A stretch of DNA of 64,000 nt from Karalla daura (GCA_029224185.1 CM055205.1:11793319-11857318), one strand, 5' to 3'; counted from the stretch's first letter, positions 1-13,514 are shown. A program made the numbers and translations. Notes: generated by a model from the letters alone, not told the origin.

Positions 1-201
1 CAATCTATGCCACTGAAGAGGAGCCGCACACAGGCTGCCAAACGAGAAACAAAGGGATTAATATTGATCCAAAGGCAATCTGCGATAAGTAGCTCAAGGA
101 AAAAAAGAACTAAGACAAAGAAAACAATGCAGTGGTCTTGTTGACCTGTGTGAAATGTTGAGCAATAAATCTATACTGATTTAGAAAGACACAGTCATTC
201 T

Positions 202-232
<31 letters not shown>

Positions 233-796
233 GCGCATGATGGTGAAAGCCATGAAACAATATTTAGTAACAATAATATTAACATTACATTTAAATACAT
301 CTATGAGCATTGGAAAGCCATGATATTGTGGTGTTATAACATGGAAGCTGAACACCCTTAAAAGCTGTCTGTAAGTCTGTCTATCTAAATGCATTGAAGT
401 TGGAAACATGTCAAATCACTCTCTAATCAACATGACACCTGCTCACACCACTTAGACTATTTTATGCTATATAATCATTATATTCATGTTCTTTTTGGTT
501 CATATTTTTAATTAATTATTATTACCAACTCCCTCATGTTTTACTGTTCTAAACTTTTGGACGCCGATCTTGAGTGTCCTGAAAGGTGCCTTTACATGAA
601 ATATATCCCATACAACAGTAGAACTGTATGAATATGGACAAATGTTATGTATATAGTTTAAGTTAACATAAAGTAAAGAATGAACACTTACGTCTGTTAT
701 TCCATTTCATAAAGGAGGAATCATTAAATTAAACCAACTCATTGGTACTATATGCACAAGTGAACATGTCCTGCTGAACAAGGGTACAACAGTTAC
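1..796. other. sem1 intron 2 (left part), no exon seen
   Basis: AT-rich sequence downstream of sem1 coding exon 2, starting with the donor GTAACT on the minus strand. I looked for the missing C-terminal sem1 exon on the minus strand and did not find it. The only simple repeat is an (AAC)n run at about 202-232. Confidence 0.7.
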
Positions 797-1369
797 CTCA
801 GCTGATTGGAGAAATCATCCTCTACGTTGTCATCGTCCCAGTTGTCTTCCCACACATGAGCATCTTCATCCTCATCCAGACCTGTCCAGTCTACACAATA
901 AGATTAGAACACAACGTGAATAACACCTCCACCGTTTATATGTCAGATGCAAACACCTCAACACAATGTTAAACGCAGCTTTAGCTTAGCTAGCAACCGC
1001 TAACTGTTTACATAGCCGGATAACGCAAGCGTGGAAGCTCAGGCATATTCAATATGTTGATAAGAGAAAAGCACATAAGCTGCAATAAACAGAGACCAGT
1101 AACTGCGATAGAAAGTCTACCCATTTGTTTTTAATCAGCATAAATGCACCGCTACCTGAGGCTAATGCTAACGTAGCTGGGCTAGCTGAGTCACGGCGTC
1201 AGGCCCCGGGTCAGAGCAACTTTAACACTCTCCCACATTCACTTCGACTAAAACACGAGCACGGTGAGATCAGACAGTATCTGTGGTGTTTACCCTCGGC
1301 TGGGAACTCTTCAAACTCGTCATCCTCCTCCAGTAAGCCCAGGTCCACGGTCTGCTTCTTGTCTGACAT
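797..1369 (-). CDS. sem1: sem1 / shfm1 (DSS1), 26S proteasome subunit, first two coding exons (partial)
   Basis: Two coding exons on the minus strand: exon 1 at 1369..1294 and exon 2 at 890..797, separated by a 403-bp GT-AG intron. They encode 56 residues plus two bases. Exon 1 starts MSDKKQTVDLGLLEEDDEFE and exon 2 gives the Asp/Trp-rich core with WEDNWDDD and ends at FSNQL. This matches vertebrate SEM1/DSS1, a roughly 70-residue acidic, disordered protein. The family acts as a proteasome lid subunit (Rpn15), binds BRCA2 and joins the TREX-2 mRNA export complex. The last coding exon (about 14 residues) is not found in the 796 bases downstream, so it lies beyond the left edge; intron 2 is long in other vertebrates too. 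The acidic repeats and both splice phases fit, so the call is firm. Its next gene on the right being dlx6a is the conserved vertebrate SHFM1 locus arrangement. Confidence 0.95.
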
Positions 1370-1379
1370 GTTGTCGCTC

Positions 1380-1575
1380 TGTTGTCGCTATGTTGCGGTG
1401 TGTTAATAAATGGCTGCGCACGAGCCGCCCGGGCGCCGAGGGTGTTCAAGAGCGCAACGGCTGCGCAAGCGCTGCGCAAAGTGCGCAGGATGGCGCAGCA
1501 GCCACCGCACTTTACGGCTACATTCAAGGGCGCTCTGAACGTAGCACGTTATTTGAATGTGCCATGGTGAAGTCA
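1380..1575 (-). promoter_or_regulatory. sem1 CpG-rich promoter region
   Basis: A short block dense in CpG (many GCGC, CGCCG and TGCGCA motifs), immediately upstream of the sem1 start codon at 1369 and unlike the AT-rich flanks. This is the expected small CpG-island promoter of a housekeeping gene. No TATA box is evident. The transcription start cannot be fixed from sequence alone. Confidence 0.5.
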
Positions 1576-1811
1576 TTACGGAGTAGGGATAACTAATTAC
1601 TTAACTTGATGTAACACCTGAAGAAATAGGTAAGTTTTTTATAAGGAGTCTTAATGAAGTTGATCTAAGAATCTAAGTCCTCCACAGTTTAGAGAAAAGT
1701 TTCATTTCTCATTGTGCAGGGAGGGTCCCGCTTTAATTCATGGTTGGATTTCCCCCTGGATTTCATCTGCGTGCTCCAGTGTCCTTTCATAGTCACACGT
1801 GCACAGTGAGG

Positions 1812-2220
<409 letters not shown>

Positions 2221-2499
2221 GTTTTTTCTGTTCTCAGGTCTGAATCAAAGTCCAAAATGTCAGTTGCCTACTGTCAACTATTCCAGTCTACGAGTGTAAG
2301 AGTGGAGCCTGAATTATATTTTTACTCTGTCCTCACGTGGTTCTGTCTTTTTTTTTTTCTCAGCCAAAGGAAAGTCATTGTTGGACAGTTGGGTGAACGT
2401 GGCTCAGGGCAGCGCAGTCTTCCACAGATCGGTCTGATTCGATCTCTGTCCATTGTGGCCTACATGTTGAATTTTGATCCCCATTTCGCCTTTGATGCT

Positions 2500-2640
2500 G
2501 CAGTGTGTGAATGTGTGTAAATGGTTAAAGCCAGTGGTTGAGCAGACAGACTGTGTAGCTTAGCCCCTGCCATCTGAGTGTGAATGAGTAGACAAGAGTA
2601 GACAAGCATTACATAAGTAGTCCATTTCCCATAAGCATAG
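2500..2640 (+). repeat. Fragment of a dispersed teleost repeat (weak)
   Basis: The phrases GTGTGTGAATGTGTGTAAATGG and, further on, ACATAAGTAGTCCATTTCCCAT resemble the 3' end of a dispersed fish repeat. A cleaner copy of that end is at about 48420-48480 (GCGCTATATAAGAACCAGTC, CATTTACC). Strongly diverged; family not assigned. Confidence 0.3.
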
Positions 2641-3021
2641 CTGATGTTATGTTGTTTTTTGAGGTGTTCGAGGTGGAAGCGAATATTTCTGACATAAACA
2701 ACTTACTGCTTATTCTAATTCGCCATGCAGGCAACAGTGATCTTGATTTCTTTTTTAATGTATTTATTTATTTCGTGGCTATTGGCTGTACCTTGATGTA
2801 GACGTTTTCCAAAGCGTGCAAACCTTTCTCAGTACAACGACTTGCAGACATAGCTTAAGCTGCTGTGAAGCATCTGTTTTTATTGTTTCCCTGTTTTCAG
2901 GATGGATGGTTTTCAATAACAGTTTCTGCACTGAAACAGCACAGCAAAGATTAGAAGGCGCTTGCAAATATTTGGAAAAACAGAAAAGTCTTTCTCTTGG
3001 GTCCTCTGTCTTTCCAGGCTA

Positions 3022-3105
3022 CGCTCTCTGTCTCTCTCTCTCTCTTTCTCCTTCTCTTTCCCTCTCTTTCTCTCTCTCTGTCTGTCTCTCTCTCTCTCCC
3101 TCTGG
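3022..3105. repeat. (CT)n-rich microsatellite
   Basis: Imperfect CT/CTTT pyrimidine array of about 80 bases. The flanks from 2641 to 3890 show no gene, no recognisable repeat and no clear motif cluster. Confidence 0.9.
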
Positions 3106-3894
3106 CCCACAGCACCGCACAGTCCTCTTCCCTCAAAACACATGCAGGCAAGTCAGTCAAGTTTCAGCTAAGATTTTCATTTAGGAACAAATGCACATTG
3201 TAACCCATGTGGCCTACTCAAATAATGAAGCAGCAGCCACAGCTTAGGATGTATTCTAGATAAATGAGAGCGCACATTTACCACAAAACCACCAGTACCA
3301 CAATGAAAATTGCTCTGCAGCTGTCATATGTTGACAGATGGAGCAAACCTCAACTTAGGCTCAATGTACTTATTCTATTTTCAAATTATTTTGTAATCAC
3401 CCTAAGCCTTTACACATGACAATGCCACAACATTTGCAGGCAAAGAGGAACAAGCCATTGAGAGAAAGTGCAGGAAGTGAACGCCACTGTACTGAAATAG
3501 CCTCAGTCCATTTAGCAGTAGAATTACACGCTTTCAACTACAGACCACTTAAAACAGGAGGTCGCGATCACAAAGTCACAAATCTCCCCACAATTTGAAA
3601 TGAATGATTGAAGTTTCAATAGACTAAAAAGTAGTTAGTAGCAGTTTGTGGTTAGAGGTGTTTAACAGAGGCTAACGTTTATTTTCGTCACTGGATGGAT
3701 TTGTTGTAAATAAATTAGTCATTGGATTTAAAAACTGTGTAAAGATACGGGAAAAACTATTGAAAGCCAAGGTGACGTGTTGTCCAAGATGTGTCTGTCA
3801 CAAATGACAGAAAAGCAGACAATTCTCACATTTAAGATACTAAAGCATGACCCCTCTCTTCACAAATGGTTTATCAATTATCAAAATATCATCA

Positions 3895-4085
3895 GTATCA
3901 CAGTTGGTGACATTCATCCGTTATTAGCTGCCTTCACGATGATTTTCTGACATGTTTGTCTCACTGTGTCCATTTCCGCAAATGATCGCCCCAATCAGAT
4001 CCCATTAAGCTGTAAGCTATGAAGAAATCTCATTCCCCTCTACATTCATAGACTTTGATTTATGAATGACAGCCTTGCTTGAAGC
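3895..4085. promoter_or_regulatory. Candidate conserved non-coding element
   Basis: Non-repetitive, balanced-composition block with CCATTTCCGCAAATGATCGC, CCATTAAGCTG and TTTGATTTATGAATGACAG phrases. It stands out from simple-repeat flanks. Conservation cannot be measured here; the call rests on texture and position in the sem1-dlx6a gap known to host dlx5/6 enhancers. Confidence 0.3.
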
Positions 4086-4252
4086 CGCCCTCCCACAAGT
4101 ACAATAGCTGGTCCCGGTGCCCGCGTCACTCAGTGTCGGGTGCAGGTGAAGCCCTGGGAAGCGGCTGCAGCGTCCGCCCGGCATACCTGAGACTGCAGTT
4201 ACACCGCGCCTGGCGCCTGCAGTCTATCTGCCTGGGAGGGGAGAGGGAGGGT

Positions 4253-4253
<1 letters not shown>

Positions 4254-4319
<66 letters not shown>
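4254..4319. repeat. (GT)n microsatellite
   Basis: Almost pure GT array of about 33 units after GAGGGTGGG. The following 4320-5035 has no gene; it contains a short ATGG-rich stretch (about 4636-4665) and C-rich tracts (about 4549-4567). Confidence 0.95.
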
Positions 4320-4320
<1 letters not shown>

Positions 4321-5039
4321 ATTCATAGGAGGGAGATACAACATGGCCACCTCAGACTGACTCCACCATAACTTGCGTCTGAGTAGCAGCATCACATTTC
4401 TGTCCTTTCACAAAGCCCTCTGGGAAAGGACAGGTCGGCAGCCGCTTTAAGTGCACTGAAAGAGACAGACAGAGGGCAGACAGAGGAAGACTCCAGCTGA
4501 AGCCTGCCCGGCCAGTCTGACAGTCTGACCCCCACCCTCTACCTCCACCCCCCCCCCCACCCACCCCCTTGCCTGGCTCTTTATCAACAGGCCCGCCTCA
4601 TGATATGGCCCGGAGGCAATGCACAGAGGAGAAAGATGGATGGATGGAAAGATGGATGGATGTAGGTGGAGGTTTGGGAAAGAAGGGACGCTTCCCACCA
4701 AATACACCAGATGGAAGATAACAGTCGGAGTCCTCTCCTTTCTTCGCATCAGACAAAGTAATGTTGCGTAAGGCGACGGCAACTTTGTCTAGACACCCCC
4801 CTCCCAACAATTACACTTTCCATTGTCACTTTCCCTGCCTCAAAATGGAGGCTTCCTGTGGTGCCACTCAAAACTGAGCGTGTGCATGCCTCGCAAAGTT
4901 TACTCGTGTTTGGCTTCATTTTGTTGTCAGAGCTCTGAAGCATTAGGCTGAGAAAAGTATCGGGATACGTGATCTTAAAGAAATACCCTAAGACATACAA
5001 GAAAGTGATCATCGTGGATTAGGGGGGATTTAAGCAGCC

Positions 5040-6030
5040 AATTAATGAGGCAAATCCATGAAAAAACATGTAAGCTTTGCTCCTCGGAAATGTGCAGAGG
5101 GAGCGATATGCTTCCAGGACATGTCTGTCAAGCTGCTGTATTAGATTTAATCCCAGCCAGTCAGTAAGTCTACTCCATTGTGTGTTGAGTGCAAACCAAG
5201 CTTCTCTTTTCATATAAATACCCGCATCCAGTAGAGAGCTGTGGATATTGATGAATCCATGCAAAAAAAAAAGGGAAAAAAACCCAACTACAATCAATTC
5301 ACTCTCCATATAGGCTTCAAATGAACATGAGAATGGAAAATGAAAGCGCCTCTCTGCTTTTGTTTTGCTTTACCGGGTCGTTTTCTGGGGGTCTCATTCA
5401 CTGAGACGTCTGTCATGACGAATTTAAGTTTCATATTTTCCCCCCTGTCCGTCTTGAAAAGCTCTGTCATCTTGGGCTTGAGGTACAGTTTGCCAAGAGG
5501 CTAATGGCCCTTTATGACAGTACAATCTGATGCCTGTCCCGGCTAGCCTCCAGGTAATCCTGTCCACCTCGGCGGCTTAGCCCTGCTCGGGCTTAAGTTG
5601 CATATTTTGTTTTTATCAGGACACTGCTGATAAATGCTATCAGCGAGGGAGAAATGAAATATGGGGGGTCTAGCTCCATTCTGCCTGAGCCCCGAGTTGA
5701 AATGTAGAGTTGAGGAACAATGACACCTCTATTGGTGGGGCTTGACTGCATGTACGGTTGGAATAAACAGCAAGGCAGCTATAAATTTCCCCAGATACAC
5801 GCAAAACACCAAAACGACACGTAGTGTATGGGCTTTGCAAACCGTCCCTTCTGAATTGTATTTGCATGAATGATAGTGACAATCCCGCTGCTCAGACGGC
5901 CTTTAAAACATCATTTAATAAAATCCTAAAATTGCATGCTAATTTATTTCCAGTAATGTGTGCTAATAGTGTGTTACATGTGTGTCCACGGTCCACTGCC
6001 ATGGACCTATACTGTATGTGAAAAGCACTT
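5040..6030. promoter_or_regulatory. Candidate enhancer block with octamer and AT-rich core
   Basis: About 1 kb free of simple repeats. A perfect POU octamer ATTTGCAT lies at 5860-5867, followed by ATCATTTAATAAAATCC and TTGCATGCTAATTTATTT. No open reading frame is credible. The dense homeodomain/POU-like motifs and the lack of repeat scars suggest a long-range regulatory element of the dlx5/6 landscape. Conservation is inferred, not measured. Confidence 0.35.
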
Positions 6031-6369
6031 ACACACTCTTAGCATAGGTGGTAACCCCCTCTGTGAAAAGCCCTCTCGTTGGAAGTACCCATTATCTGCA
6101 AAGTCTGTCCTCACGCTGACACAAAGTCATTAGCTTAAGCTGTCCTCTGCGTAAAATCATTGTTAATTTCTTTGGCAGCGGTGCATGCTGAATTGACACA
6201 TATTTCCACTGACCACTGCAAATGAATTATAGATATATGAACTGGCGGGAACCCACCGATATATAGGTATATCCTCCTCAACTCAGCTCTGTGACGTTTC
6301 GCGCTTCCACTTGAAAAAAAAAAAACGCTTCGACACTCTTCATGGCGATACGGCATTCCTTGTTTAGAC

Positions 6370-6560
6370 CGAGGAGGTAAAACACTACGTGTTCCCTCTC
6401 ATGCTCATTTGAGCCTAGGCTAATTTGGGCCTGCAGTATGTCCATTGTGCGGTGACATGTCCTAAGATCGGAGCCACAAAAGGCCTTTGTCAGAGATGAC
6501 ACCTGTCACATGTCCATGGTGAGATGCCGGCCACCTGGATTCGTAACCATTTTGCTTTAA
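6370..6560. promoter_or_regulatory. Weak candidate non-coding element
   Basis: Unique-looking sequence with CTCATTTGAGCCTAGGCTAAT and TGACACCTGTCACATGTCCA (E-box and TGACA/TGTCA motifs). It is followed by a (CT)n array at 6778-6820. Only composition and motifs support this. Confidence 0.22.
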
Positions 6561-6776
6561 AACCGCCACCTCTCTCCAAAGCATACATGTCTACGCATAT
6601 CTCGGGGTTATATACACAATCTTTCATATGTGCTTGATATTTTAAGAGGGTCATTACATATTGTCTGTCGCATCCGTATCTGCCATCGCCCTTGCATCTC
6701 CGCTGCCATTTTTCTCCTCTCCCCGCAGTCATTTCCTATTTCTCTATCCATCACATACAGAAACAGACACACCTCC

Positions 6777-6777
<1 letters not shown>

Positions 6778-6820
<43 letters not shown>
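6778..6820. repeat. (CT)n microsatellite
   Basis: Pure CT array of about 20 units. The following 6821-7260 is GC-richer unique sequence without a gene. Confidence 0.95.
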
Positions 6821-6822
<2 letters not shown>

Positions 6823-7261
6823 CTACAGTCACGGTATATCAAAGCGTGCGTGTCCCACACAGCGCGGGGGGGAGAGAGGGGGCTGGGGGCTGGGGGTGGG
6901 GGTCGGTGAACGAGTGACAAGACCTGCTCCGCTCTTCCTCCCTGACACCTGTCAGAGCCCCATCTGTCATCTGTGTGCAGAGATGGAAATGAGCAGGAGT
7001 GACACAACATGCCAGAGGTGACGGTGACGGCTTCTAAATCAGTTGCGCAGCTCGCGGCTCTGGTGCTGGCTGGGTAACGATAATTATCTACTCCCAGCTC
7101 TCAGATGAACCTTGTTTGAGAGACGGTGGTGTCACGCGGCTTAGACATTGGGCCGTGAGGCCGCAGACGTGGCGGGAGGTCCATGCGCGCCTGTGTGCCC
7201 TTTGCACGAGTATGGAATATGTTGCGGCTCAGACATGTAATACACACTTGTGGATGTGTCG

Positions 7262-7530
7262 CCTTCGTCCATCCGTACTGGCTTTGACCCAGGTCACCGG
7301 TCCATCACAGGCCACACGCTCCATTTACTGTCACACCTCAGGGCAATTTAGAGTCTCCAATCGACCTTAATGCATGTTTTTTGGAGTTTGGAAGGAAATC
7401 TGAGTACCCGGTGAAAACCCACGCACGCAGAATATGCAAACTGCACAGAAAGGCCATTGCTGCAACCTGGGTCCCTTGATGGTCTGAGAGGACGGCGCCT
7501 TTCACCAATCCACTGTGTCACCTACGTGTT
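7262..7530 (-). mobile_element. tRNA-derived SINE, near full length, antisense
   Basis: Read on the minus strand this gives, in order: a degenerate head with ACCCAGGTTGCAG, then GGCCTTTCTGTGCAGTTTGC, CGTGGGTTTTCACCGGGTAC, ACTCCAAAAAACATGCATTA, GGAGACTCTAAATTGCCCTG and GATGGACCGGTGACCTGGG. That phrase order is the abundant teleost tRNA-SINE also seen at 1.8 and 34.4 kb. This copy lacks a GT expansion. Diverged, no target-site duplication recognised. Confidence 0.65.
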
Positions 7531-9370
7531 TATAGACGCCATCAAAGCATTTTACTCTGTCTATTTAAGAGCTGTCGTCACTCTCTACTCACTCATCACT
7601 TCACTCTTCTCTCTACACTAATAAGACCAGTCGCTCATGGTCGTTAACGTCGGTGAAATGCCACAAAAATCGTTGTGACTTGTCTCCGCCTCTATGCTAT
7701 TGTTACAACAGTTTAGCATTTTAACTAAAGCATTATCCTATATTGTCATTTGCAGACAGAGTGGTTGCTGTTTGGAGCAAATTACAGCTTCTTTTTAAAG
7801 TCTCTTGAATTTACATCGACACGTGATCCCCACAGCACATCGATCCAGCTCTAACTCTAGTGTAATCCAACTCTTTTCATTGTTGATTTGCTATAATCTC
7901 TCACTGACTAACTCTCCACAATTTGGCTGTACTGAATTCCATGCGCCTAATCCCCAACATGTGGCCGTCCCTAGCCCCGGAAAAGTCTGTGATTGGTTTG
8001 ATTGATAAATGAAGCCCTCCTTATGCTTTTGGGCATCCATTGGAAGGGGGCCTCTGTGGGTCTGGACTATGTCCAGGAAACCTGGGACAGCCACTTATTA
8101 AGTAGTTAGACCCTGAAGACAAGGCTGCAGACAGGGACCGCTGGTGGTCACCTGGGCTTGGATTTAGCTTTGGCATCTCTCAGCCATCAGTCAGGTCTGG
8201 CCGTCTGACTGTGGTTTCATGGACACAAGACTCTCTTCTGCACTCAGGTCAAGGGTTGTGTGTTTGCTCAGCCCGGCCAGGTAAGGAGACGTAATTATTA
8301 GCACTTTATCAAAACACGCAGGAAATCACGCTCTGTTCTTTTGAATTTGCATAACAACCCAACTTTGTTCACAAAATGAGACCATATGAAGTTTAGAATT
8401 TTAATTAAACATCTTCATGTTGTTATTTGTCTTGGGGAACATAATGATAAAACAGAGAGGAAGGTATGCAAGAGTAGGCATTGAACTCCCCCCTTTGGTT
8501 AAGTCATTACTGTTCCTTAATTGTTTCTTCTCCTTCAACGACTTTAAACAACGATGCACAGTGTGTCTGTTCATCGTCAGTCTTACAAAATTTCAGGGAG
8601 AAGAAGAGAAAATAAACACCTCAAATTGAGCCGAGAGGAAAGGCTACAATGCTCCACATTAATGGAACAATTGCGATGGCTGTTTAGTTTGGTTCACATT
8701 CACATATTCCAAATTTAGGGAAGGGATAAATTGTTCAAGACATGTATGATTGATCGTTTACTTTTAAATTTTTGCTCGAGGAGCAATAACGACACAGAAT
8801 CAATCCTCGCACCACAATAAAGCGCCACAGTTCCCACACACTTTGCCAGTCTGCATTTTCAAATTGCGGTAACAGCCAGTGGTAACAGTAAAAGTCAGCT
8901 TAGCACAGAAATCCAGGCAGGCATAAAACCCAAACTGTTTGCTTGAGAATATGGCCATGGGCGAGGCTTTCGCAGCACAGCCAATGATGTGGTGCTCGGG
9001 ATTGGAGCAGCGCACCCTGGGTAGAGCCCAGATGAAACACTAGGAGGTGAAAGAGAAAGTGGTGATTTGTCATTAAGACTTTTCAAAGAAAGGCCTTTGC
9101 CAAGGGTCCAATTCATGCTTGTTATAATTTCACCCCAATTGCTCCCCCATGCACCAAAACACATTCTTCTTCGTATTTTGCGTATCCAAAGTACGCCACA
9201 CAAGTTGCACCTGCTAGTCTGTGATTTAGTGCAAAAGCTATCGCAGTCCTCACGACACCAGGAATGTTTTGTTAGTGCTGCTATAAACTTTCTACATTAA
9301 TCAAAGTGACAGGAATATTTCAAACACGAAGTCCTGTAATGTTGTCTCTGTTTAATGTGACGGACTCGGC
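7531..9370. other. Gene-free intergenic sequence
   Basis: No coding exon, RNA gene or clear repeat seen. AT-rich stretches alternate with ordinary unique sequence. Short open frames here have no family resemblance and no splice-site support. Confidence 0.5.
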
Positions 9371-9374
9371 TCGT

Positions 9375-9770
9375 CATCCTCTTAGCAGCATTTGCATCAG
9401 TGTTTGTCATGCAGCATGTTGAGCAACCGCCTCACGCTGTATATAATCTATCCTGGCTTCAAGTCCCTACTGTTTCTGGGCTCATTAATACTGAGAGGAG
9501 GTGAGGAAAGCCTTTTTCGGTGCGACTGCCAGGTACAGTTTCTCTTGGCTCGCGGGGCATTTGTAAAACATGGTGTCATAAAACAGAGAATCAAACGCTC
9601 CAGTTCTTGAATGGGATGTTGGAAAATTATTTACAGGCAAATAAAAATTGCGTGCAAACCATGTAAAAAGTCTCCCAGATTGAGTGTATGGTTCTGTTTA
9701 GCGGAAATAATTTTCACTCCGAAATTTGGACGCGTCGACTGCGATTTGCTGCAGACTGTTGTTAATCCCT
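9375..9770. promoter_or_regulatory. Candidate conserved non-coding element
   Basis: Repeat-free block with GCTCATTAATACTGAG, GGCAAATAAAAATTGCG, CGGAAATAATTTTCACTCC and TCGACTGCGATTTGC. AT-rich homeodomain-type cores sit in otherwise balanced sequence. Assigned by texture only. Confidence 0.3.
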
Positions 9771-12700
9771 CGCACGGGCTTGAAAGCTGATCATCTAAAT
9801 TTAGCGCAGCGCCCAACAGTTGCTTGTTTGTGTGCGCATGCAGGAGACACATTAACGTGTTATTTTAAGCGTTCGGACAAAGGCATGTTGCTCGGTACCT
9901 TCCAAGCCCGCACACATGCACACACACACGCTCACAGATGTGCATCATCACAGGCTGATTGTTGTTGACCTCGTGTGATTGAACTGGTAAAGGGCAGCCA
10001 GTTGTGCAGCTGGGCCTAGCGGTCTGGCCTGGCGGGGCAGCGGGGAGTTAAGGGGAGAAACGGTATAGCGTGACTGCGAGGGAGCGCCGAGCAGCCACAT
10101 CGTGACCCCTGCAGACACACTCTCAAGCTGGCGCACTGTGCTGCACTTGTTTCCCCAGCAGAGACAAAAGAGTGAGGAACTTCCCCAGACCTTCATTTGG
10201 GGTGTTTGGACAACTCCAAGGCCCCCAAAGTGCCCTCGGGGGCCTCTCAGCTGGCCTGGAGAGTGAGAGCGACCCAAGAAATAAGGCAAAACAGTGAACA
10301 CTGAGCAATTAAGAGGGGAAGTGTATGTGTGTGTCTGCAAGAGTGTGTGAGCTGTGTAGTAATGGGGAATCTATGACATCATTGTTACAGGGAATTTATA
10401 AACGCCTTTTGTTATGTATAGTCGCCATAATTCAGATTTGTAACCAGAATTTACCAAATGAAGAAAGGTAAGGTCATTTAATCTGCTGAGGCTGCAGTGT
10501 CTCCCTTTTTGCGTATTAACCGATGACAAGAATTCAGAAGACAAATCTTACATTATGTTTTATTAGTTTGGGAAAAGCCTCCCTTTTTATCGACTGCGTC
10601 TAAGACTTTTATGGACACATAAAGTCTGTTCCACTCTATTATTATCATTAACGTATACAGGAAGCATGCATAAAAATCCAATATCTGTGTTGTTTATGTG
10701 AGCAGGATAGCCGTATCCAAGGTTTTATAGAACTATGACTCATGGTTTCTCCAACGCATTGTTTATTTGTTTGTTTATTTGCAAGCAATATATTTTGGTG
10801 GATAATGACCCACCTCAGCGAACCACAGAAAGCAGAAGGGGAAACATTTGTTGGCCGATGCGCGGCTTATTTTTCCAGCAAAACTAATGACCAGAGCAGT
10901 GAATAAAACAGACTGCTGCAGAAACAAAAGCAGGAGTCAAGAGAAACCAAAGGGAGCCTCGTCCCATGGATGTCTATAAGTGGTTATAATTATCCTCATA
11001 TGGAGGGGCAGAAAGAAAACAATTGTAAAGCTTTCAGCAGAGACTGCTGTGAGCTGCGATGCCGAGACTTTATGGAAGTAGTTGAGAGGGAGAAGTCAAA
11101 AAGTTATCAAAAGAGGTTTTCAGACCGGGGAGAAACACAGAGGAGAAAGGTTTGGGTGTGCTTGCGTGAACGCAACTTGCCCTCGTCTGATGACGAATTG
11201 TCCGGCAGTGGGACAGGACGGTTCAGCCAGCTGGTTGGCCCCATCGGCGGGTTGATTGATGGTGTTGATGTTCTAAATCGGCCGCCAACACACCGAGTAC
11301 AGGAATCGTAATAGCACAGCTTTAGATTGGCCCTGGAGATAGCAGGAAGTGGTCTGGGGGATGCAAGGAGGGGGACTGTAGGGGAAAAAGGACAAGTTCC
11401 CATGCATGCAGACCGGGATGTGAGATTTGAACTGCAGCTGCTGCTTTAAAGAGGCCCTATGGTCTGCAGAGGTAATGTTCAAGTGAGCATGCTGCGCAAG
11501 ATCAACATGCGTGAGGGTTGGTGAAACCTCCATCGACTCCTGGTTAAACCATCCAGTTCCTATTCACAATCAGAGCGTTGTACGTCATATCACCAGAGCA
11601 TCTGCCTTAGATGGCTCCCAGTCAGCTTAGTCATGTCCTGGCAAAACACGCGCAGGGTGAACATCACTTTGACAAAAAAGCTCTGGGTCAAAGAAGGATC
11701 ATTACTGTCAGACAAGGGTCAGGACCGACGCTCTCATGTCCACTATCGGTCACCCAGTGCATCTGCAAGACAAGAGCTGGGGAGGGTTGATGGTAGAAAA
11801 CGTACCACTTCCCTCTAATTGTAACAGGAGCCCCTTTATCATAGTCTCAGGCTCTCTGCATAACACACTGTACCTTTGATCAAGAGCAAGGCAGTCTGGG
11901 ATTGTGTGGGAGGTTCTCAGATCTCGACACACGCAAGGGGGAAACGCGGGGCAGCTCATGGTTGCACTGGATCCTTTCCACCGTCAGTGCAGAAGATAAT
12001 GAGATTTTCCTAAAAGTTCAAGTTGTGCTGAAGTAATTTTGAAGCGAGATTATGGTTCATTATGAGGGAAAGAAATTAATGTGACCCACCCACCAGCCTA
12101 GAAAAGATGTTTGGAGAGGATAACCTCGCTTTTGATCCAGATTGAGTCAATTAATCAACATCAACATATTTGTTCTGTGGCTGAACATTACCACTAATTT
12201 CTCCCGAAAAGCATTTGAATAAGTATTTGTAGACACAAACTTCAAAGAACAGCATGTTGCCTAGAGAGCAAAAATTTGGCGAATTCAAAATTTACACACT
12301 CCTTCAACAAGGCTGCAGAATCAGGTTTCCCACCAGTCACACGATACAACTGTGCAAGCTTGCAGGTGCTTTGTAGTAGTTTCCCCTAAAAATCCTCTCA
12401 TGCAACAAAGTGCACACTTTTTAAATGCTTTTAACTCTGTGAAGAGAAGATAAAGAGTTTAAAATGATGTAACTTTGAGTTGACCTGTTCAGTGAAACAC
12501 CTCTTCTCTTCCATTATGTGATTATCCTCAGCCCAGAATAATAAGTATAGGGAAAAAAAAAAACACAGACATACCTGGTGATATCGGCAGTATCAGAGCT
12601 CGCTGTACACGGCAGTAGTGTGGAGAGGTTAGCCCGTAGCTCTGATGAAAGAAAACCCGACTGATTCGGTAATGTGATGAAATCATGTGAAATTAAAAGC

Positions 12701-13505
12701 TTCAGCAGCCTGAATCATATCTGATTACTTGACACCGAAGGGCACGCGGGCTGGCGGTGTCACTGAGCTTTAGTTCTCCAAACTTTACATGCTCATCTGT
12801 CAGATTTTGACCCGTTGTCTGAGTGGGCCACAAGAGTGCATCGCTCTGAAATGAAAGTGGGCTATCATCTGCAAAGAGGAGCGCACCACTACAAGTATTC
12901 TCACTTGACGGGTAGGCTGCCATTTTGGAACCGGGACTGCGGCGGTATCTTTGCGGTCGTGCAAAGGTTTTTGCTGTGGAGTCTATTCGCGACACACAGC
13001 ACAGCGCAGTCCTGGGCGGTTGGTCGGGGGAAGATAATGGGCGAGGAGCCAAGGAGTCGTCTGTATGAGCTGTTGTTGAGCCGTCGTCCCTCTGGCCTAA
13101 GGCCGCTCGCAGTGGCGTCTGTGAAGCAGTCCCATTGTTTGCGGCCTTGCATGTGCAGACATGGGCCTACACACACACTCTGACATAACGACCACGCACG
13201 CGTGCTTGCGCATACAGCGTGTGAATGCCTGGCACCAAGTCTACACGCTAATTCAATAAGATTCGAATTCTCGACAAAATGGGCTCGAAAAGTGTTTGGC
13301 CAGTTAACTCATGTCTTCTCACTTGTTTGCAGAGTAAATAGATGATTTTGCAAATTAGTCAAGCCCTTCCACAACAAGCAGGATGACAGGCAATACAGGG
13401 CAAATACAAAACTAAATAGACTGTATTATCTTTTCAATTTATTTCTATGATATAATGCATATAAGCACTCCCTAAGTACTATTTTATGTCAATGTCTAAT
13501 ACAAT
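9771..13505. other. Gene-free intergenic sequence
   Basis: Short CA run at about 9912-9930 and CpG-containing blocks at 12.9-13.2 kb, but no supported exon on either strand. Open frames here lack homology and splice context. Parts (for example 10.8-11.0 kb) look unique and could hold regulatory DNA. Confidence 0.45.
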
Positions 13506-13514
13506 TAGACATTT

